From JAKAIY01 sp036258195 (GTDB lineage: Bacteria; Chloroflexota; Ktedonobacteria; Ktedonobacterales; JADMIN01): 55,460 nt of DNA. The notes under the pieces were generated by a model. That model was given only the letters and a program-made list of their open reading frames with translations, was not told where the DNA came from and made no database searches. Every line of letters begins with the position of its first letter. Position 1 is the stretch's first letter. The stretch lies in the NCBI GenBank assembly GCA_036258195.1, contig DATAED010000164.1:1-55460 (forward strand), in the 5' to 3' direction. A program made the position numbers and the translations under genes. Positions 52,219-55,460 of this stretch are shown here, piece by piece.

Positions 52219-52467
52219 ATGCTGTTACCCAATCACCCGAAGGGGGCGATTCTAGTGGAGTTTGGATTCCCTGAGTGTCGGAAGTGTGGCAATGGTCATC
52301 TTGTGCCGCTGAGCGATTTTGGCTCTCAAGGGGCCTCGATCACCTACAAGGCCTGGATTTGCACCAATCCACAGTGCCTATTCAACATCAAAATCAGAAA
52401 CGGTGACCTGATCATCAACGAACCGGTTTCTGATGGCAGCATGTACACGCATCGCGCTCAGCGTTAA
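52219..52467 (+). CDS. Small zinc-ribbon protein
   Basis: Eighty-two residues. Two Cys pairs form a zinc ribbon: ECRKCGNGH (C-x2-C) and WICTNPQC (C-x4-C), separated by 28 residues with GHLVPLSDFG between them. The rest is short beta strands (AILVEFGFP, NIKIRNGDLIINEPV). Function unknown; possible nucleic-acid or protein binding is only inferred. ATG 52219 is the likely start although the purine-rich AAGAGAG is close; the frame extends upstream to 52081 as a Gly/Arg-rich stretch that does not look coding. Confidence 0.6.
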   Translation: MLLPNHPKGAILVEFGFPECRKCGNGHLVPLSDFGSQGASITYKAWICTNPQCLFNIKIRNGDLIINEPVSDGSMYTHRAQR

Positions 52468-52671
52468 CGACGCCGCGCATTCGTGACATCTCCCTTTCCC
52501 CAGTTCTGCACGCAGGCGCGATCTTGCGCGTTCGTGGAGTCGTGGGTCAGTGTGTGTCATGAATGCGCGGCGTTTTGCGCCAGTTGTGCCATAGTGAGAA
52601 CGGCGCATGCGCATCGGCGATGTCTCTCGGTGGCGTTGTCTCTGGACTGGTGAAGGGCAAGGGGTCTGGTC

Positions 52672-54006
52672 GTGTTCAAGCGATTGCGGGATGGCCTATT
52701 CAAGCGGCAGGACGCCGATGAAAACGAACAAATCGAACTAGGCGAACAGGACGAGCAGGACGAGCAGGGCGTAGAGGACGAGCTAGAAACGCCTGAAGCG
52801 CCATCCCCGGCAGAAGAAGCGACGCCGTTAACGGTCGAGTCCACACCCGCTGAGGCGCCTGCGGAGACGCCCACATCTGATGCGTCTGATGCGTCACACA
52901 AACTGGTCGCCAGCGCTCCAGTGTCAGTCGCGCCGCCCGCGCCCTTGCCTGCGTTTACCACCACAACTCCACCTGCGCCAGTCGCGCCGTCGCCAACCGA
53001 TGATGTGGCCGATGACGTATTCGGCGCGGATGACGAGCCAGCCGCCGCATCGACACCGGAAGCTCCAGAGCAGCGGCGAGGTTTGTTCAACCCGTTCAAG
53101 CTAACACTGGGACGGACGCGGCAGTTATTCGGTCGGGTCAACGATTCGCTCGCGCACGAGGAGATTACCGAGGATCTCTGGGATGAGCTGGAAGAAACGC
53201 TCATCAGCAGCGATGTGGGCGTGCAGACTACCGAGCGCCTGATGAGCATCTTGCATGAGCGTGTCACCGCCGAGCAGATGACGCGCGGCTCCGAGCTGCG
53301 CGCGGCGCTCAAAGAAGAGCTAGAGCTGCTGCTGGGCGAACCGGAGCCGCTGATCTTCTCGGAATCCTCGCCCATCACGGTGTTGCTCTTTGTCGGGGTC
53401 AACGGCGTCGGCAAGACCACCAGCATCGCCAAGCTGGCGAGCCTGCTCAAGAAGCAGAAGCATCGCGTCATGCTGGCTGCTGGCGATACCTTCCGGGCCG
53501 CCGCCGTCGAGCAGCTCAAGACCTGGGGCGAGCGCGTGGGCGTCCCGGTCATCGCCCACCAGCAGGGGGTTGATCCAAAATCGGTGGCTGATCCGGCTGC
53601 TGTGGTGTTCGACGCGATGCAGGCGGCGCAGGCGCGCGGGACTGATGTGCTGATCGTGGACACGGCGGGTCGTCTGCACACCAAGGTCAACCTGATGGAC
53701 GAGCTGAAGAAGATCGTTCGCGTGCTGCAGAAGTATGATCCAGAGGCGCCGCACGAGGTGCTGCTTGTGCTCGACGCGACCACCGGGCAGAACGGGCTGG
53801 CGCAGGCCAAGCAATTTGTCCAGGATGCGGGCGTCAGCGGCGTGATCTTGACGAAGCTCGACGGCACGGCGCGCGGCGGCATCGTCTTTGCCATCGCCTC
53901 GGAGCTGGGTCTGCCGATCAAGTTTATCGGCACGGGCGAGCGGGTCAATGACATCGCGCCATTCAACGTGGAGCAGTTCATCAATGCGCTGTTCGACGAA
54001 GACTAG
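52672..54006 (+). CDS. ftsY: Signal recognition particle receptor FtsY
   Basis: SRP-type GTPase that docks ribosome-SRP complexes at the membrane, 444 aa. Residues about 1-130 are an acidic, Pro/Ala-rich A domain. The NG domain follows: GVNGVGKTTSIAKLA (G1), AAGDTFRAAAVEQL, DTAGRLHTKVNLMDEL (G3), TKLDGTARGG (G4) and FIGTGERVNDIAPF. Start is GTG 52672. The partner SRP RNA is encoded at about 1200-1462 in this window; ffh is not here. Confidence 0.97.
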   Translation: MFKRLRDGLFKRQDADENEQIELGEQDEQDEQGVEDELETPEAPSPAEEATPLTVESTPAEAPAETPTSDASDASHKLVASAPVSVAPPAPLPAFTTTTPPAPVAPSPTDDVADDVFGADDEPAAASTPEAPEQRRGLFNPFKLTLGRTRQLFGRVNDSLAHEEITEDLWDELEETLISSDVGVQTTERLMSILHERVTAEQMTRGSELRAALKEELELLLGEPEPLIFSESSPITVLLFVGVNGVGKTTSIAKLASLLKKQKHRVMLAAGDTFRAAAVEQLKTWGERVGVPVIAHQQGVDPKSVADPAAVVFDAMQAAQARGTDVLIVDTAGRLHTKVNLMDELKKIVRVLQKYDPEAPHEVLLVLDATTGQNGLAQAKQFVQDAGVSGVILTKLDGTARGGIVFAIASELGLPIKFIGTGERVNDIAPFNVEQFINALFDED

Positions 54007-54042
54007 CGCTGGGTCGCGCGCGGTTTGGAAAGTGTTAGCCAG

Positions 54043-54071
54043 TTGACGATATCGCTCAAATGCGCGATGAT
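54043..54071 (+). promoter_or_regulatory. Candidate promoter of accD-accA
   Basis: TTGACG (54043-54048), a 17-nt spacer and GATGAT (54066-54071), about 90 nt before accD. The -10 is a moderate match. Confidence 0.4.
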
Positions 54072-54164
54072 AACGAGACTTTGCAGGCGTTTTCATCGTT
54101 TGCCAGATTGAGGGAGTTGCTGTGCCAGCGAGCGCCCTATCGTGCCGACGGGGGTACATGACAT

Positions 54165-55052
54165 ATGAGGGATGAGTCGCAGCCTGCGCTGACGGTTGCG
54201 CAGTCGAATGGATCGCATCCTGCGGACGCATTAGGTCGCGCGCTGCCAGATAATCTCGCAGCCAAATGTCCCAACTGTCGTGAGTTGTTGCTTGGGAAAG
54301 ATCTGGAAAAGAATAATAAGGTCTGCCCCAAGTGCGGCCACCATTTCCGCCTCTCGGCTCCTGAGCGTATCGAGTTGCTGCTGGATTCCGACTCATTTCA
54401 AGAATTCGCGAGCGATCTGCGGGCCAATGATCTGCTGCACTTTGTCGCGCGCTCAGGCGCGTACGCTGACAAGCTCGTGAGCGAGCGCGAGAAGACCGGC
54501 CTGAACGACGCCGTCGTGGTCGGCGAGGGGACGCTCGATGGCATGCGGCTGGTGCTGGCGGTGATGGACTTCCGCTTCATTGGTGGCAGCATGGGCTCGG
54601 TGGTGGGCGAGAAGCTGACCAGGGCTATCGAGCGCGCGACTGAGGAGCGCATCCCGCTGATCATCGTGTCGGCCTCAGGCGGGGCGCGGCAGCAGGAAGG
54701 CACTGTCTCGCTGATGCAGATGGCCAAGACGAGCGCGGCCCTGGCGCGGCTGGCGGATGCGGGCGTGCTGTATGTCTCAGTGCTCACTGATCCGACGACT
54801 GCTGGCATCTCGGCCAGCTTCGCGTTCCTGGGTGACGTCATTCTGGCGGAGCCAGGCGCGCTGATCGGCTTTGCGGGGCCGCGCGTGATCGAACAGATGA
54901 TGCATCAGCGTCTGCCGAAAGACGTGAACACGGCAGAATTCGTGCTGAAGCATGGTATGATTGATGGCATCACACATCGTCGGGAGATGCGCGCCACGCT
55001 TGCGCGCCTCCTTCGCCTGCACCGCGGGTCTGGCGCACAAGCGGGCGCTTGA
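54165..55052 (+). CDS. accD: Acetyl-CoA carboxylase carboxyltransferase subunit beta
   Basis: With AccA it transfers CO2 from biotin to acetyl-CoA, giving malonyl-CoA for fatty acid synthesis. 295 aa. N-terminal zinc ribbon Cys35-x2-Cys38 and Cys54-x2-Cys57 (CPNC and CPKC), then the crotonase-like core with GGSMGSVVGEKLTRAIE, SASGGARQQEGTVSLMQMAKTSAAL, and DPTTAGISASFAFLGD. ATG 54165 is used. accA starts 36 nt after its stop. Confidence 0.97.
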   Translation: MRDESQPALTVAQSNGSHPADALGRALPDNLAAKCPNCRELLLGKDLEKNNKVCPKCGHHFRLSAPERIELLLDSDSFQEFASDLRANDLLHFVARSGAYADKLVSEREKTGLNDAVVVGEGTLDGMRLVLAVMDFRFIGGSMGSVVGEKLTRAIERATEERIPLIIVSASGGARQQEGTVSLMQMAKTSAALARLADAGVLYVSVLTDPTTAGISASFAFLGDVILAEPGALIGFAGPRVIEQMMHQRLPKDVNTAEFVLKHGMIDGITHRREMRATLARLLRLHRGSGAQAGA

Positions 55053-55088
55053 TCGCTCGTCAATGGTGGGTTGAGGAAGGACTGAGCG

Positions 55089-55460
55089 ATGGCATACGAG
55101 CTAGACTTCGAGCGGCCACTCGCGGATATAGAGAAGCGCATTGCGCAGGTTCAGAAGCGCGGCGAGCGCATGCGGCCCGACGACCGGGCGCAGATGGCTG
55201 AACTGCAGCGTGAGCTGAAGCGCCGCACCGAAGAAATTTACTCGTCGCTGACGCCGTGGCAGCGGGTGCAGGTAGCGCGCTTCCGCGACCGTCCCTACAC
55301 CAACGACTACATCAAGCGCATGTGCGATGAGTATTTCGAGATGCGCGGTGACCGCCGCTACTCCGATGACCGCGCCATTCAGGGCGGCGTGGCGAGCATT
55401 GGCGGTCAGACAGTCGTGCTGATGGGACACCAGAAGGGACGTGACCTGAAGGAGCGCGAG
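55089..55460 (+). CDS. accA: Acetyl-CoA carboxylase carboxyltransferase subunit alpha (partial, cut by window end)
   Basis: The first 124 codons of AccA, open to the end of the window. N-terminal AYELDFERPLADIEKRI, then the helix ELKRRTEEIYSSLTPWQRVQVAR, and the core motif RPYTNDYIKRMCDEYFEMRGDR, DDRAIQGGVA, VVLMGHQKGRD. GGAAGGA precedes ATG 55089. The remainder (about 200 residues including the rest of the carboxyltransferase core) lies outside the window. Confidence 0.96.
   Translation, partial: MAYELDFERPLADIEKRIAQVQKRGERMRPDDRAQMAELQRELKRRTEEIYSSLTPWQRVQVARFRDRPYTNDYIKRMCDEYFEMRGDRRYSDDRAIQGGVASIGGQTVVLMGHQKGRDLKERE

Overview
The window is 55 kb of dense, high-G+C bacterial chromosome. 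Gene content is mostly core: a 14-gene complex I operon, a complete F-type ATP synthase operon, dnaX next to a large-type SRP RNA, lon, ftsY and accD-accA. The Firmicutes-like large SRP RNA, the tandem UspA protein and the protein sequences in general suggest a Chloroflexota-like lineage. That is an impression from reading, not a phylogeny. No phage, insertion sequence, CRISPR array or origin was found.

Layout. 1-1,107: acetate-type transporter with a long structured leader and a terminator. 1,169-5,543: SRP RNA, dnaX, a helical unknown and a threonine dehydratase, ending in a strong terminator. 5,555-11,861: a minus-strand run of tandem Usp, P-loop kinase, ArsC, tRNA-Glu, a receiver-only regulator, and an SDR-CapA-GT4 cluster. 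11,998-14,218: small unknown, SAM hydroxide adenosyltransferase, SixA-type phosphatase, unknown. 14,387-22,149: atpZ-B-E-F-H-A-G-D-C, closed by a near-perfect palindromic terminator. 22,171-23,195: two minus-strand receiver-only regulators, one without the phosphoacceptor Asp. 23,478-26,720: ThiF/MoeB-like enzyme, disordered Gln/Gly-rich protein, YwqG-family protein and a secreted HNH lipoprotein. 26,854-29,968: a PadR regulator and an ABC exporter. 30,044-32,218: a lower-G+C HEAT-like protein and a tandem GNAT acetyltransferase. 32,347-47,883: nuoABCDEFGHIJKLMN. 47,940-51,631: GT2 and lon on the minus strand. 51,632-55,460: a sparse region with a zinc-ribbon protein, then ftsY, accD and accA (cut by the window end).

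How it fits together. Complex I builds the proton gradient used by the ATP synthase; the c subunit carries the proton-type ligand set, not the Na+ set. SRP RNA and FtsY belong to the same membrane-targeting pathway. PadR and the ABC exporter look like a regulator-pump pair with a candidate operator on the PadR promoter.

Most notable observations: NuoL has Ala147 where TM5 of this family carries an essential Glu, while NuoM and NuoN keep theirs. The PadR regulator has a strict Trp-every-four-residues N-terminus encoded by a 12-nt tandem repeat. A receiver protein has Glu at the phosphoacceptor position. Hairpins bracket atpE. Several respiratory subunits carry long low-complexity tails or insertions. 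No obviously new multi-gene system is proven here.
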